Part shown: one piece after another, positions 17,892 to 26,962 of the stretch
Numbering within the stretch: position 1 is the first letter of the stretch
How the letters are laid out: every line of letters begins with the position of its first letter
Assembly (NCBI RefSeq): GCF_016103465.1
Contig: NZ_JAEEAP010000003.1
Coordinates: forward strand, 1-64,000
Reading direction: 5' to 3'
From: Streptomyces sabulosicollis
Lineage (GTDB): Bacteria > Actinomycetota > Actinomycetes > Streptomycetales > Streptomycetaceae
DNA: 64,000 nt
Position numbers and translations under genes: made by a program
The notes under the pieces: generated by a model
What the model saw: the letters and a program-made list of their open reading frames with translations, nothing else
Databases searched by the model: none
What the model was told of the DNA's origin: nothing

Positions 17892-20291
17892 ATGAGACCA
17901 CGCCGTAGACGGAGCCCCCGGCACGGCCCTGGCACCCTCGTCGCCGCGCTGCTGTGCGCACTGCTGGCCGGGCTGCTGCCCGCGGCCCGGGCGACGGCCG
18001 CCGCACGCCCGGCCCGCGAGGCGCCGGCGCAGCGCACCTCCACCACGGCCCACCGGGCGCCGGCCTACCACAACCCCCTCACGGCCGGAGTGGTCGACAC
18101 CTTCCCCGACCCGGTGATGATCCGGGGCAAGGACGGCCTGTGGTACGCGTACGGCACCCAGAACCCGGTGTTCCAGAGCGAGGGCGAGGACGGTGAGCGG
18201 ATGCTGCCGATCCTCCGCTCGGCCGACCTGGCGCACTGGGAGTACGCGGGAGAGGTCTTCACCCCGGAGACAAAGCCCGGCTGGCACAAGGGCGCCCGGC
18301 TGTGGGCCCCCGACATCCGCTATGTGAACGGCCACTACAACCTCTACTACTCGGTGTCCTCCGGGAACACCGTCGGAGTGGCGACCGCGCCCACCCCCAC
18401 CGGCCCCTGGACCGACCGGGGAGCCGTGCTGCCCTCGCCGAGCGGCTGCGCCACCGGCAACATCGACCAGGCCCAGTTCACGGACGAGGGCGGTCAGCCG
18501 TATCTGTACTGGGGCAGCTACGACACGATCTGCGTGGCGAAGATGAACGCCGCCCGCACCCGCATCGAGGGCGCGGTGACCGAAGTGGCCCAGAGCCGAC
18601 GGATGGAGGGCGGGTTCGTCGTCCGGCGCGGTGGCCACTACTACCTGTTCTACTCCGACGCGGGCTGCTGCGACGGCGCCTACAGCGGCTACCAGGTCAA
18701 GGTCGGCCGGGCGACCAGCCCGACCGGGCCCTTCGTGGACGACCAGGGCGTCCCGCTGACGGCCGCCACCAGCAAGGGCGGTGTGGTGCTGACCGCCAAC
18801 GGCAACGGCTGGATCGGCCCCGGGCACAACGCCCTCCAGACCGATCTCTCCGGCCAGGACTGGCTCGTCTACCACGCCATCTCCTCCGACGACCCGGATC
18901 TGAAACCGGCCGCGGGCGGCACGCTGAAGCTGTCCAAGCGGCCGATGCTGATGGACCGGCTGGACTGGATCGACGGCTGGCCGGTGGTACGGGCCGGATC
19001 CGGCGCGTCCCAGGGCGCACAGCGGGCCCCGGTGGCCTCCTGGGCCGCGGGCGGCACCTTCAACGACGGCTCGCTGAAGGGGTGGCACGGCGGTGGCGGT
19101 ACCGGCACCGCCGGCTGGAGCGTCGGACACGAGCAGGACGCGCGGGGCTTCGTCACCCCGCGCGGGAATCCCACCGGCCCCGCCCACCTGGTCTCGGACC
19201 GGACCGCCCCGGCGGCCCGGCGCGCCGAGGCCGATCTGCGGGTCGCCTCGGCCACCGGCGCGGCCGGGCTGCTGGTCCGCTACACCGGCCCGGACGACGT
19301 CGTGGTGGCGTGGCTGGACCGGCGGCGCAACGCCCTGGTGACGGACGTACGGGTCGACGGCCGCGGCCGCGGCACCGTGAGGACCCCGCTCCCGCCGGAC
19401 TTCGCCTGGGACACCTGGCACAACGTGGCGGCGGAGATCCGCGGCACCCGGATGACCGTGGAGGTGAGCGCGGACCGGCTGCGGGACGCGGTGGCCACCC
19501 AGGAACGGGCACTGCCCGCGGCGGCGGTCCGCTCCGGCAAGGTCGGCGTGGCCGCCCGCGGCGCCGGTGCGGCGGCCGACAACGTGGGCGCCGCCGCGCT
19601 CCACACACCGGTCACCAGCCGTGTCCCCGACCACGTGCCGGGCCCGCTGCTGCCCGCCTACAGCGATGACTTCGACACCGCCACCGTCCCCGGCACCACC
19701 GCGGATTCGCCGTGGTCCTGGGTGCGCGGACCGGCACCCGGGGCCACGATGTCCGATGGCGCCCTGTCCTGGCCGACTCAGGGCGGCGAGCTCTACCTCG
19801 GCACCAACACCGCGTCGGTGCTGACCCGGGACGCTCCCCCGGGCGACTACACCGTGGAGACCAGGCTCCGCTTCGCGCCGGGGCGGGCCAATCAGCAGGC
19901 CGGGCTGGTGCTCTACGGGACCGACGACCGTTACTACAAGCTGGTGCACGCGGTGCTCCCGGTGAGCCACACCGACGGGAAGACCACGCGGGTCACCGAG
20001 TTCGCGAAGGAGGGCGAGCGTCCCACCACCACACCACCGACCCCGGTGGCCTACGGGCCGATGTTCGGCGGCCCGCCCGCGGACAGGCTGTGGATGCGGC
20101 TGTCGTACCACGCCGACACCGCGCGGGACGAGACCGAGGTGCGCGCCGCCACCAGCACGGACGGTGTGCGCTGGGTCCACACCGGCGTCTGGACCCTGCC
20201 GACCGTGAGCGAGCTCAGAATCGGGCTGGTCGCGCAGAACACCGCGGGCGCGGTCGCGCGGTTCGACTACCTGCACACCTATCGCGGCTGA
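17892..20291 (+). CDS. secreted GH43 glycosidase with two C-terminal concanavalin-like domains
   Basis: 799-residue secreted glycosidase. A Sec signal spans about residues 1-37 (hydrophobic LVAALLCALLAGLLP). The five-bladed GH43 catalytic domain follows: general base Asp in TFPDPVMI, pKa-modulating Asp in GNIDQAQF, and acid Glu in RRMEGGFVVRR. Two beta-sandwich (xylosidase C2/LamG-like) modules lie at about 380-560 and 590-799. The start follows the sulfatase stop with no gap, so translation is coupled. GH43 members cut arabinan, xylan or galactan. Sulfated arabinan or galactan is a possible target given the sulfatase. Confidence 0.9.
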   Translation: MRPRRRRSPRHGPGTLVAALLCALLAGLLPAARATAAARPAREAPAQRTSTTAHRAPAYHNPLTAGVVDTFPDPVMIRGKDGLWYAYGTQNPVFQSEGEDGERMLPILRSADLAHWEYAGEVFTPETKPGWHKGARLWAPDIRYVNGHYNLYYSVSSGNTVGVATAPTPTGPWTDRGAVLPSPSGCATGNIDQAQFTDEGGQPYLYWGSYDTICVAKMNAARTRIEGAVTEVAQSRRMEGGFVVRRGGHYYLFYSDAGCCDGAYSGYQVKVGRATSPTGPFVDDQGVPLTAATSKGGVVLTANGNGWIGPGHNALQTDLSGQDWLVYHAISSDDPDLKPAAGGTLKLSKRPMLMDRLDWIDGWPVVRAGSGASQGAQRAPVASWAAGGTFNDGSLKGWHGGGGTGTAGWSVGHEQDARGFVTPRGNPTGPAHLVSDRTAPAARRAEADLRVASATGAAGLLVRYTGPDDVVVAWLDRRRNALVTDVRVDGRGRGTVRTPLPPDFAWDTWHNVAAEIRGTRMTVEVSADRLRDAVATQERALPAAAVRSGKVGVAARGAGAAADNVGAAALHTPVTSRVPDHVPGPLLPAYSDDFDTATVPGTTADSPWSWVRGPAPGATMSDGALSWPTQGGELYLGTNTASVLTRDAPPGDYTVETRLRFAPGRANQQAGLVLYGTDDRYYKLVHAVLPVSHTDGKTTRVTEFAKEGERPTTTPPTPVAYGPMFGGPPADRLWMRLSYHADTARDETEVRAATSTDGVRWVHTGVWTLPTVSELRIGLVAQNTAGAVARFDYLHTYRG

Positions 20292-20302
20292 CGTGCCGAG
20301 TG

Positions 20303-20361
20303 GGCCCCCGTCCTATGCTGATCACCGTTGTTGACGCGAGACGGGGGCCACTTCGGTGGCC
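20303..20361. terminator. hairpins between the sulfatase/GH43 operon and the zinc-ribbon gene
   Basis: GGCCCCCGTC (20303-20312) pairs perfectly with GACGGGGGCC (20340-20349) across a 27-nt loop. A second, competing stem GGCCAC-TTCG-GTGGCC (20346-20361) has a UUCG tetraloop. Either could end the upstream operon. The loop contains a TATGCT -10-like box (20314-20319), so the structure may also affect the zinc-ribbon leader. Confidence 0.5.
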
Positions 20362-20378
20362 GGAAAAGGTGAGAGAGC

Positions 20379-20612
20379 GTGGCCAAGCCTGTACGTGCGG
20401 CTATCGGGGACGTGTGGATCACATGTGTGTTCTGCAAGGGCGACCTCTTCCGGGATCGCGAGGTGAAGCTCAACAGCACCGGCATGGAGTTCTTCAAGTT
20501 CGGCTGGGCCAACGAGTCGGCCACCGGGCTGATCTGCTGGAGCTGCGGCTATGTACACCTTTTCGCCAACAAGGACGTCGAGCTGTACAAGGTGAAGAAG
20601 GGCGAGTTCTAG
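20379..20612 (+). CDS. small zinc-ribbon protein, conserved hypothetical
   Basis: 77-residue protein with two CxxC knuckles, C16-C19 (TCVFCKGD) and C53-C56 (LICWSCGY), predicting one bound zinc. GTG 20379 follows a purine-rich AAAAGGTGAGAGAG. The body is beta-rich with aromatic residues (EFFKFGWANE) and a basic tail. Homologues seem common in Streptomyces, but the function is unknown to me. It is probably an independent transcript between the GH43 operon and the GH2 operon. Zinc sensing or nucleic-acid contact are guesses only. Confidence 0.72.
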   Translation: MAKPVRAAIGDVWITCVFCKGDLFRDREVKLNSTGMEFFKFGWANESATGLICWSCGYVHLFANKDVELYKVKKGEF

Positions 20613-20665
20613 CCAGGCCCACCGGCGGCCGTCCGAGGTCGTGGCAAAAGTTGCTGCGCGGGATC

Positions 20666-20681
20666 TTTACATCGATGTAAA
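20666..20681. promoter_or_regulatory. perfect LacI-family operator upstream of GH2
   Basis: TTTACATCGATGTAAA is a perfect 16-bp palindrome with the central CG typical of LacI-family sites. It lies 53 bp before the GH2 start and overlaps a plausible -35 (TTTACA), so binding should repress transcription. The best candidate binder is the LacI regulator at 25856-26953, encoded at the far end of the same operon. Confidence 0.8.
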
Positions 20682-20734
20682 CGGGTGATGGCATACCCCT
20701 GCCCGGTCGAATCCCCCGCCTTCCCGGAGATCCC

Positions 20735-22630
20735 ATGGCCCACCCGGACACCCTCTCGCTCGAAGTCTCGAACGCCGTTCCACGACCCGAATATCCGCGT
20801 CCCGGATTCGTCCGTGAGGACTGGCTCAATCTCAACGGCACCTGGCAGTTCGCCTTCGACCCCGGCGACAGCGGACTCGAGCGCGGCCTGGTGCGCCGGG
20901 AGCTGGACGGGCGGATCCTGGTCCCGTTCTGCCCCGAGTCCGAGTTGTCAGGCATCGGGGACACCGACTTCCACCCCGCGGTCTGGTACCGGCGCACGGT
21001 CCGGATACCGGCGGACTGGGCCGGCCGGCGGGTGCTGCTGCACTTCGGGGCCGTCGACCACGACGCCACCGTCTGGGCCGACGGCCGGGAAGTGGCCCGG
21101 CACAGCGGTGGCTTCACCTCCTTCACCGCCGACCTCGGCGAGGTGGCGAACGCGGCAGGCGGCGACGCGGAGGTGGTGATCGTGGTGCGCGCCCGGGACG
21201 CCCGCCACGGCCCTCAGGCGCGCGGCAAACAGGCCACCGACTACGCCAACAGCGACTGCCACTACACCCGCACCACCGGCATCTGGCAGACGGTGTGGAT
21301 GGAGCCGGTCCCCGAGGTCCATCTGCGCAGGCCACGGATCACCCCCGACCTCGCGTCCGGTGCCTTTCACCTCGAACTGCCGCTCAGCGCCAACCGCCCG
21401 GGTCACCGGATCACGGCCCGGGTGAGCGACGCGGACGGCGAGACGGTGGCCGAGGCGACCGTGCGCGCCGACCTCGATCTGGCCCCCCGCATGGTGCTCG
21501 CGCTGCCCGAGGACCGGCTCCGGCCGTGGTCTCCGGAGGACCCGCATCTGTACCGGGTGCGGATCGAGCTGCTGGACGGCGACGGCGGCGCCGTGGACCG
21601 CGCCGAGTGCACCGCCGGGCTGCGGTCGGTGGCCATCGACGGCAAGCGGCTGCTGCTCAACGGCCGCCCGGTCTTCCAGCGGCTCGTCCTGGACCAGGGC
21701 TGGTACCCCGACGGGCTGATGACCGCACCCGACGACGCCGCCCTCGTCCGGGACATCGAGCTGTCGCTGGCGGCGGGGTTCAACGGGGCGCGGCTGCACC
21801 AGAAGGTGTTCGAGGAGCGGTTCCTGCACCACGCGGACCGGCTCGGCTACCTCGTCTGGGGCGAGTTCGGCGACTGGGGAGCCAGTACGGGCCGCACCAC
21901 CCGGGACAATCAGCAGCCCACCGCCGGATTCATCGCCCAGTGGCTGGAGGCCGTGGAGCGGGACTACTCGCATCCGTCGATCGTGGGCTGGTGTCCGCTC
22001 AACGAGACCCACCAGGAACTCCACGACCGGCAGACCGTCCTGGACGATGTCACCCGGGGCATGTTCCTGGCCACCAAGGCCGCCGACACCTCCCGTCCGG
22101 TCCTGGACGCCTCCGGCTACTCCCACCGCGTGGCCGAGACCGACGTCTACGACTCGCACAGCTACGAGCAGGACCCGGAGGCGTTCCGCCGCCAGATGGC
22201 GGGGCTGGACAAGGACGACCCGTATCTCAACCCCGACAACCGGGGGAACCCCGGGAAGAGGGACACCGACGCGGTGTGGTCGCTGCCCTACCGTGGCCAG
22301 CCCTACTTCTGCAGCGAGTTCGGCGGCATCTGGTGGAATCCGGAGGAGGCGGATGGAGCGGCCGGTGACGACCGGGACGTGTCCTGGGGCTACGGGCAGC
22401 GGCCGCGCACCGAGGAGGAGTTCCAGACCCGCTTCGCCGGGCTGACCGGGGCGCTGCTCGACGACCCCCTGATGTTCGGCTACTGCTACACCCAGCTCAC
22501 CGATGTGTTCCAGGAGCAGAACGGCGTCTACCGCTTCGACCGGAGCCGCAAGCTGGACGTGGCGCGGCTGCGCGCGGCACAGCAGCGCCCCGCCGCCTTC
22601 GAGCGCCCGGCCGGTGAGGAGGGACGATGA
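20735..22630 (+). CDS. glycoside hydrolase family 2 (beta-galactosidase/glucuronidase-like), cytoplasmic
   Basis: 631-residue GH2 enzyme without a signal peptide. The sugar-binding jelly roll is at about residues 20-170 (DWLNLNGTWQFAFDPG). An immunoglobulin-like domain follows, then the TIM barrel with acid/base Glu in GWCPLNETHQ and nucleophile Glu in YFCSEFGGIWW. ATG 20735 has GGAG at 5 nt. It leads an operon with a sugar ABC importer, overlaps the binding-protein gene by 4 bp and is preceded by a LacI operator. It probably hydrolyses oligosaccharides brought in by that importer. Beta-galactoside, beta-glucuronide or alpha-arabinopyranoside are all possible. Confidence 0.9.
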   Translation: MAHPDTLSLEVSNAVPRPEYPRPGFVREDWLNLNGTWQFAFDPGDSGLERGLVRRELDGRILVPFCPESELSGIGDTDFHPAVWYRRTVRIPADWAGRRVLLHFGAVDHDATVWADGREVARHSGGFTSFTADLGEVANAAGGDAEVVIVVRARDARHGPQARGKQATDYANSDCHYTRTTGIWQTVWMEPVPEVHLRRPRITPDLASGAFHLELPLSANRPGHRITARVSDADGETVAEATVRADLDLAPRMVLALPEDRLRPWSPEDPHLYRVRIELLDGDGGAVDRAECTAGLRSVAIDGKRLLLNGRPVFQRLVLDQGWYPDGLMTAPDDAALVRDIELSLAAGFNGARLHQKVFEERFLHHADRLGYLVWGEFGDWGASTGRTTRDNQQPTAGFIAQWLEAVERDYSHPSIVGWCPLNETHQELHDRQTVLDDVTRGMFLATKAADTSRPVLDASGYSHRVAETDVYDSHSYEQDPEAFRRQMAGLDKDDPYLNPDNRGNPGKRDTDAVWSLPYRGQPYFCSEFGGIWWNPEEADGAAGDDRDVSWGYGQRPRTEEEFQTRFAGLTGALLDDPLMFGYCYTQLTDVFQEQNGVYRFDRSRKLDVARLRAAQQRPAAFERPAGEEGR

Positions 22631-23934
22631 GCGGCCTGTCACGGCGTGCTCTGCTGCGAGGCGCGGCGTACGGGGCGGGTGCCGCCGCGTCGGCGGCCGC
22701 GCTCAGCGGCTGCGGTTCGATCGCCGGGAGCGTGCGGAGCGCGGACGAGATCGACTACTGGACCCTGTTCACCGGCCCGGACGGCGAACTGATGAAGAGC
22801 ATGACGCGGAACGTGGAGAAGCGCGTCCCGGGTCTCAAGGTCAGGACCACGGTGCTGGACTGGGGCCCGCCGTACTACACCAAGCTGGCGATGGCCTCGG
22901 CCGGTGGCCGTTCGCCGGATGTGGCGATCATGCATCTGACCCGGCTGGCGGGCTACGCCCCCGGTGGTCTGCTGGACCCGTGGGACATGGATCTGCTGGC
23001 CGAGTTCGGCCTGAGGCAGGACGACCTCAACCAGACCCTCGTCAAACGGAGTCTGTACCAGGGCACGCCGTACGCCATTCCGCTGGACACCCACCCCTTC
23101 GTCGTCTTCTTCGACCGGGACGTCATGGACAAGGCGGGTCTGCTCACGGGTGACGGGCAGCTGGTGCCCTTCGAATCGCCGAAACACGCCCTGGAGCTGA
23201 TGGACAAGCTCCGCCGGTCCGGCGGCAAGCTGGGGCCGGTCTTCGGCCACGCCAACGATGCGGCGATGGGCTGGCGGATGTTCTGGACGCTGTTCAGCCA
23301 GACCGGCGCCACGTTCGACCTCACGGGCGAGCGGGCCGAGATCGACGAGGACACCGCCGTCGAGGTGGTGCGCTTCATGACCGACCTGGCACGGGACAGC
23401 CGCACCATGGACGTCACGACGGCGATCGCCCTCTTCGCCAACGGCCGTTCGCCGATGATCTTCTCGGGCGAGTGGGACATGGCCACCTACAAGTCGACCC
23501 TGAAGGACAAGCTGGGCGGCGCCCCCATCCCCACCTTCTACGACCGTCCCGCCGGGGCGTCGGACAGCCACGCCCTGGTGCTGCCGCACCAGGAGGACCC
23601 GGATCCGGAGCGCCGGCGGCGCGCCCACCGGTTCGTGGCCGAGCTGGTCCGGTCCGGGCTGACATGGGCGACGGCGGGCCACATCCCCGCGTACACACCG
23701 GCCGTCTCGTCCGCGCGGTACGCGAAGCTGCGGCCGCAGTCGGAGTACGCGGGCGCCGCGAAGCAGCTGGTGCTCGACCCGCCGGTGTGGTTCGCGGGCT
23801 CCGGCTCGGACTTCCAGACCCGGATGTGCCAGGCGCTCGATCCCGCGCTCGGCGGCTCGTCGTCCGCGGAGAGCGCGGTGCGCACGATGGTCTCCCAGAT
23901 CAACACCCTGATGGCCCAGCCGAATCCGGCCTGA
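22627..23934 (+). CDS. sugar ABC transporter substrate-binding lipoprotein
   Basis: 435-residue family 1 solute-binding protein. The N-terminus SRRALLRGAAYGAGAAASAAALSGC is a Tat-like lipoprotein signal with the anchored Cys near residue 33. The mature protein has EIDYWTLFTGPDGELMKSM and DVAIMHLTRLAGYAPGGLLDPW, normal for sugar binders. ATG 22627 overlaps the GH2 stop (ATGA). With the two following permeases it forms a CUT1-type importer. The energising ATPase is absent, which is usual in Streptomyces because MsiK serves many such importers. Confidence 0.9.
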   Translation: MSGLSRRALLRGAAYGAGAAASAAALSGCGSIAGSVRSADEIDYWTLFTGPDGELMKSMTRNVEKRVPGLKVRTTVLDWGPPYYTKLAMASAGGRSPDVAIMHLTRLAGYAPGGLLDPWDMDLLAEFGLRQDDLNQTLVKRSLYQGTPYAIPLDTHPFVVFFDRDVMDKAGLLTGDGQLVPFESPKHALELMDKLRRSGGKLGPVFGHANDAAMGWRMFWTLFSQTGATFDLTGERAEIDEDTAVEVVRFMTDLARDSRTMDVTTAIALFANGRSPMIFSGEWDMATYKSTLKDKLGGAPIPTFYDRPAGASDSHALVLPHQEDPDPERRRRAHRFVAELVRSGLTWATAGHIPAYTPAVSSARYAKLRPQSEYAGAAKQLVLDPPVWFAGSGSDFQTRMCQALDPALGGSSSAESAVRTMVSQINTLMAQPNPA

Positions 23935-23968
23935 TCGCGACGGAGTCGCAATGGAAAGGAGCGATGTC

Positions 23969-24916
23969 ATGGCTTCCGTCTCCACACCCGCGCGGCAGGC
24001 CGCGGCCGGGTCCGGCCGCGCCGGATTCCGGCGGGCCGCCGCCACCGACCGACCTCGGCCGGGCGGCGCCGGGTGGCTCTTCGCCACCCCCTTCCTGGTG
24101 TTCTTCACGCTCTTCCTCGTGGTGCCGATCGGCATCGGCCTGTGGATGAGCTTCACCGACGCCAGCCTGACCGGGCACGGTGACAGCGCCTTCGTCGGCC
24201 TGGACAACTACACCGAGGCGTTCGGCGACGACCAGGTGTGGCAGACCCTGGGCAACACGGTCTGGTTCACCGTCCTGACCACCGTCCCCCTCGTGCTCGC
24301 CGCCCTGGTGATGGCCCTGCTGGTGTACACCGGGATGCCGGGGCAGTGGCTGTGGCGGCTGGCCTTCTTCGCCTCGCACCTGCTGCCGGTCGCGGTGGTC
24401 TACCAGATCTGGAGCATGCTGTTCCAGCCGGACCGGGGGATGCTCAACGGCCTGCTGAACATCTTCGGGATCGACGGCGTCGCCTGGCTGACGGACGAGA
24501 AGTACGCGATGTGGTCCATCGCGCTGGTGACCCTGTGGTGGACGGTGGGATTCAACTTCCTGCTCTACCTGGCCGCGCTCCAGGCGATCCCCGACCACCT
24601 CTACGAGGCGGCCGCGCTCGACGGCGCCGGGGCGTGGCGGCGGCTGTGGTCGGTCACCCTGCCCCAGCTGCGCCGGACCACCGGGCTGATCGCGGTGTTG
24701 CAGGTGATGGCGTCGCTGAAGGTGTTCGACCAGATCTATCTGCTGACCAAGGGCGGTCCGAACGGGGCCACCCGGCCGATCCTGGAGTACGTCTACGACA
24801 CCGGCTTCACCAACTACCGGCTCGGCTATGCCTCGGCCGTGTCGTACGTGTTCTTCGGGCTCATCATCATCCTCTCGATCGCCCAGCTGAAGATCTTCTC
24901 GCCCAGGGAGGACTGA
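23969..24916 (+). CDS. sugar ABC transporter permease (MalF type)
   Basis: 315-residue inner-membrane permease with about six helices. The EAA loop reads YEAAALDGAGAWRRLWSVTLPQL. ATG 23969 is preferred because AAAGGAG lies 7 nt upstream; ATG 23951 is in frame but overlaps that ribosome site. The basic N-terminal tail precedes GWLFATPFLVFFTLFLVVPIGIGLW. It is the first of the two permeases and pairs with the following MalG-type gene to form the channel of the oligosaccharide importer. Confidence 0.9.
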   Translation: MASVSTPARQAAAGSGRAGFRRAAATDRPRPGGAGWLFATPFLVFFTLFLVVPIGIGLWMSFTDASLTGHGDSAFVGLDNYTEAFGDDQVWQTLGNTVWFTVLTTVPLVLAALVMALLVYTGMPGQWLWRLAFFASHLLPVAVVYQIWSMLFQPDRGMLNGLLNIFGIDGVAWLTDEKYAMWSIALVTLWWTVGFNFLLYLAALQAIPDHLYEAAALDGAGAWRRLWSVTLPQLRRTTGLIAVLQVMASLKVFDQIYLLTKGGPNGATRPILEYVYDTGFTNYRLGYASAVSYVFFGLIIILSIAQLKIFSPRED

Positions 24917-24923
24917 TCGCGCC

Positions 24924-25862
24924 ATGACCACCGGGACACTCTTCCCCCGTACCCCCGGAAAGCCCCGCTCGACCATGCCCCGAGAGGTGGTCCGGCGGCG
25001 CCGCTACGGCGGCCGGGCCTGGCACCCCATGCTCGGAACGGGCCCCCTCCCCCGGGTGCTGACGCTGCTGGCGCTGGCGCTGATGGCGGTGGTCTGGCTG
25101 GTGCCGTTCGGCTGGGGCGTGGACACCTCGTTCAAGACGGAGGTCGACGCGAGCGGGTCGGGCGTCGACTGGATCCCCAAGGCGGGCTTCACCCTCGACG
25201 CCTACCGGACCATCTTCGGCCAGGGCAATCTCCCGGTGTGGGCGGTGAACAGCGTGGTGATCGCCGTGTGCGTCACGGCCATCACCGTGGCCATCTCGGC
25301 GCTGGCGGCGTACGCCTTCTCGCGCACGCTCTTCCGCGGCCGCCGGGCGCTCTTCGCCGTCACCGTCGCCTCGATCATGGTGCCGCCGCAGATCCTCATC
25401 GTGCCGCTGTTCCGGCAGATGCTCGCCATGAACCTGGTCGACACCTACGCGGCGGTGATCCTGCCGCAGGTGGTGGCGCCCGCGATGGTGTTCATCCTGA
25501 AGAAGTTCTTCGACGGCATCCCGCGCGAGCTGGAGGAGGCGGCCCGGATCGACGGGGCGGGCAGCTTCCGGGTGTTCTGGAGTGTGGTGCTGCCGCTGTC
25601 CCGGCCGATCCTGGCGGCCGTGGCGATCTTCGTCTTCATCAACACCTGGAACAACTTCCTCTGGCCGTTCATCAGCACGAGCGATCCGCAGCTGATGACG
25701 CTGCCGGTGGGGATGTCGACCGTCAAGGACTCCACCGGGCTCCGGAACGCCCAGGAGTCGGCCGCCTCGATCCTCGGCTCCATCCCGCTGCTGGTCGTCT
25801 TCATGCTGTTCCAGCGTCAGATCGTGAAGTCGGTGGCCACCACGGGTCTGGGAGGTCAGTGA
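24924..25862 (+). CDS. sugar ABC transporter permease (MalG type)
   Basis: 312-residue second permease of the importer. Its EAA loop is ELEEAARIDGAGSFRVFWSVVLPLSRP, with the long N-terminal helix and PFGWGVDTSFKTEVDASGSG typical of MalG-like proteins. ATG 24924 lies 7 nt after the previous stop; ATG 24975 is an internal alternative. The 3' end overlaps the convergent LacI gene by 7 bp. Substrate specificity is set by the binding protein and is probably a beta-linked oligosaccharide cleaved by GH2 (inference). Confidence 0.88.
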   Translation: MTTGTLFPRTPGKPRSTMPREVVRRRRYGGRAWHPMLGTGPLPRVLTLLALALMAVVWLVPFGWGVDTSFKTEVDASGSGVDWIPKAGFTLDAYRTIFGQGNLPVWAVNSVVIAVCVTAITVAISALAAYAFSRTLFRGRRALFAVTVASIMVPPQILIVPLFRQMLAMNLVDTYAAVILPQVVAPAMVFILKKFFDGIPRELEEAARIDGAGSFRVFWSVVLPLSRPILAAVAIFVFINTWNNFLWPFISTSDPQLMTLPVGMSTVKDSTGLRNAQESAASILGSIPLLVVFMLFQRQIVKSVATTGLGGQ

Positions 25863-26953
25863 GCGGTCCGGGCGATGCCGCCCTCGGTGGACTCGCGGAT
25901 GTGGAGGGCGTGGCCGACGACGACTTCCCGGGCCGGACGGTCCGGCGCCTCGATCCGCTCCAGCAGCAGATCGACGGCGTGCCGGGCGATGGCGCCCTTG
26001 TCCGGCGCCACGCTGCTCAGGCTCGGTGTGCTGTAGCGCGCGGCCTCGATGTCGTCGAAGCCCATCACGGCCATGTCCTCCGGCACCCGCAGTCCGCGCT
26101 CGTACAGGGTCCGCAGCGCGCCGAGGGCGAGCGCGTCATTGAAACAGAACACGGCGTCCGGCGGTTCGGGCCGGTCCAGCAGCGCGGCCATCGCCCGGGC
26201 GCCCTCGCCCAGGTGGTAGTGGGGGGTCTCGCGCTCCAGCCGGGGGTCCAGCGGCAGCCCGGCCTCCTCCAGCGCCTGGCGGTAGCCGGTCCTGCGCAGC
26301 AGCGGTGTGCCGATGTACGGCTCGGGCTGGAGACCGATGGCGGCGATCCGGCGGCGCCCGCCGGCCACCAGATGGGCCACGGCCTCCTTCGCCGCGGCCA
26401 CGTTGTCGATCACCACATGGTCGGCGAGGCCGCCGCTGGGACGTTCGCCGATGAGCACCAGCGGCACGGTGCCGAGGTGGTTCGCCAGCGCGCTGCCGTG
26501 CAGGGCGAGCGGGCTCACCACCATGCCGTCCACGACCTGGTCGCCGAGGCCGTGGATCACGGCCGCCTCCCGCTCGCGGTCGCCGAGGGTCTGCTCGATC
26601 AGCAGGGTGCGGCCGTGTTCCTCGGCCGTGGTGAGGAAGTGGCGTCCCAGCTCGGCGAAGTACGGGACATCCAGCTCGGGCAGGACCAGCCCGATCATGC
26701 CGGTGCTGCCGCGGCGGAGGTTACGGGCCACCCGGTTGGGCCGGTAGCCGAGCTCCCGGATGGCCCGCTGGACCCGCTCCCGGGTCGCCGGGGACACATG
26801 CACAAAGCCGTTGATCACGTTCGACACGGTCTTCGGGGAGACCCCGGCGAGCGTCGCCACGTCCTTGACGGTGGCGCTCCGGCCGGCACCGTCCGAGCGC
26901 TTCCGCCCCGGTGCCGATTGGTCCCTGGTGGTCTGCTGTCTCACGGCGGTCAC
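25856..26953 (-). CDS. LacI family transcriptional repressor
   Basis: 365-residue regulator. The LacI helix-turn-helix is at about residues 27-50 (VKDVATLAGVSPKTVSNVING) with hinge YRPNRVARNLRRG, followed by a periplasmic-binding-protein-like sensor ending in FDDIEAARYSTPSLSSVAPDK. GTG 26953 is supported by TAGGAT six nt upstream, consistent with a leaderless transcript. Convergent with the sugar importer, it is the likely binder of the perfect operator at 20666-20681 and so the repressor of the GH2 operon, relieved by an oligosaccharide. Confidence 0.9.
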   Translation of the reverse strand: MTAVRQQTTRDQSAPGRKRSDGAGRSATVKDVATLAGVSPKTVSNVINGFVHVSPATRERVQRAIRELGYRPNRVARNLRRGSTGMIGLVLPELDVPYFAELGRHFLTTAEEHGRTLLIEQTLGDREREAAVIHGLGDQVVDGMVVSPLALHGSALANHLGTVPLVLIGERPSGGLADHVVIDNVAAAKEAVAHLVAGGRRRIAAIGLQPEPYIGTPLLRRTGYRQALEEAGLPLDPRLERETPHYHLGEGARAMAALLDRPEPPDAVFCFNDALALGALRTLYERGLRVPEDMAVMGFDDIEAARYSTPSLSSVAPDKGAIARHAVDLLLERIEAPDRPAREVVVGHALHIRESTEGGIARTAH

Positions 26954-26962
26954 CGACCGATC

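Noticed and set aside
17511-20276. 921-codon minus-strand frame opposite sulfatase and GH43
   Set aside because: Low-complexity Gly/Val/Arg composition. The plus-strand genes have catalytic motifs and coupled starts.
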